Source: Syntrophomonadaceae bacterium (GTDB lineage: Bacteria > Bacillota > Syntrophomonadia > Syntrophomonadales > Syntrophomonadaceae). Taken from it: a DNA stretch of 5,577 nt. The notes under the pieces are model-generated. The model did no database searches. It was not told the DNA's origin and saw nothing but the letters and a program-made list of their open reading frames with translations. The position numbers were made by a program, and so were the translations under genes. The DNA is taken from NCBI GenBank assembly GCA_028686565.1, contig JAQUBU010000162.1, forward strand, positions 1 to 5,577, in the 5' to 3' direction. This document shows, piece after piece, positions 5,445 to 5,577 of the stretch (position 1 is its first letter; the number at the start of each line of letters is the position of its first letter).

Positions 5445-5577
5445 AAGTACGCTATTTCATAACAATGACAAGTACGCTAGTTTCATAGCAATGACAGGGA
5501 GGCGCAGCGCTTCTCCCAATGACAAGTACGCTAGTTTCATAGCAATGACAGAATAGCAAAGCAAGCGGTCTTTTGTC
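5438..5577. repeat. Irregular 25-28 bp tandem array at the right edge
   Basis: Five units each begin CAATGACA, at 5438, 5463, 5489, 5517 and 5543. The units at 5463-5488 and 5517-5542 are identical (26 bp, continuing AGTACGCTAG and ending TTTCATAG). The one at 5438 has lost a base. The units at 5489 and 5543 share only the leading CAATGACA, and the former contains a hairpin, GGGAG-GCGC-A-GCGC-TT-CTCCC (5497-5517). The first unit starts within the right terminal repeat of the element at 5272-5444, so the array seems to have grown from its edge. It probably continues outside the window. No gene is seen in it. Confidence 0.85.

Overview
The window reads as chromosomal DNA of an endospore-forming, low-to-mid G+C Firmicute. 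The decisive marker is spoIIE, which is restricted to spore formers. All three well-supported genes lie on the minus strand: a short-form Ppx/GppA phosphatase (4335-5210), a formate/nitrite transporter (FNT) family channel (2805-3695), and the sporulation phosphatase SpoIIE (92-2551). An anaerobic, possibly formate-exchanging clostridial lineage such as the Syntrophomonadaceae would fit, but that placement is inference.

Layout in the direction of transcription, from high to low coordinates. 5272-5577 is repeat DNA: a MITE-like element with 28-bp near-perfect terminal inverted repeats, followed by an irregular 25-28 bp tandem array that starts at the element's edge and runs off the window. ppx follows, with a strong ribosome binding site. 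The 640-bp gap between ppx and fnt (3696-4334) holds a weak hairpin after ppx, a nested inverted-repeat block (4048-4191) that could fold as a structured RNA of about 144 nt, a doubtful 63-codon ORF (3859-4050), a possible folded leader (3755-3831) and a direct-repeat/palindrome motif just before the fnt ribosome binding site. fnt ends in a clear intrinsic terminator (2742-2773). A sigma-A-like promoter (2663-2691) then precedes spoIIE. Four bases or fewer after the spoIIE stop codon comes an array of a 13-bp unit (1-90) that is G-rich on the spoIIE mRNA strand.

The three genes do not form an obvious operon: each is separated by a terminator, promoter or long gap, and their functions differ (sporulation sigma-F activation, anion transport, polyphosphate/pppGpp metabolism). 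No CRISPR array, tRNA, rRNA, transposase or phage gene was seen. The parts most worth a second look are the nested palindromes upstream of fnt and the repeat arrays at both window ends. No complete new multi-gene system is visible.
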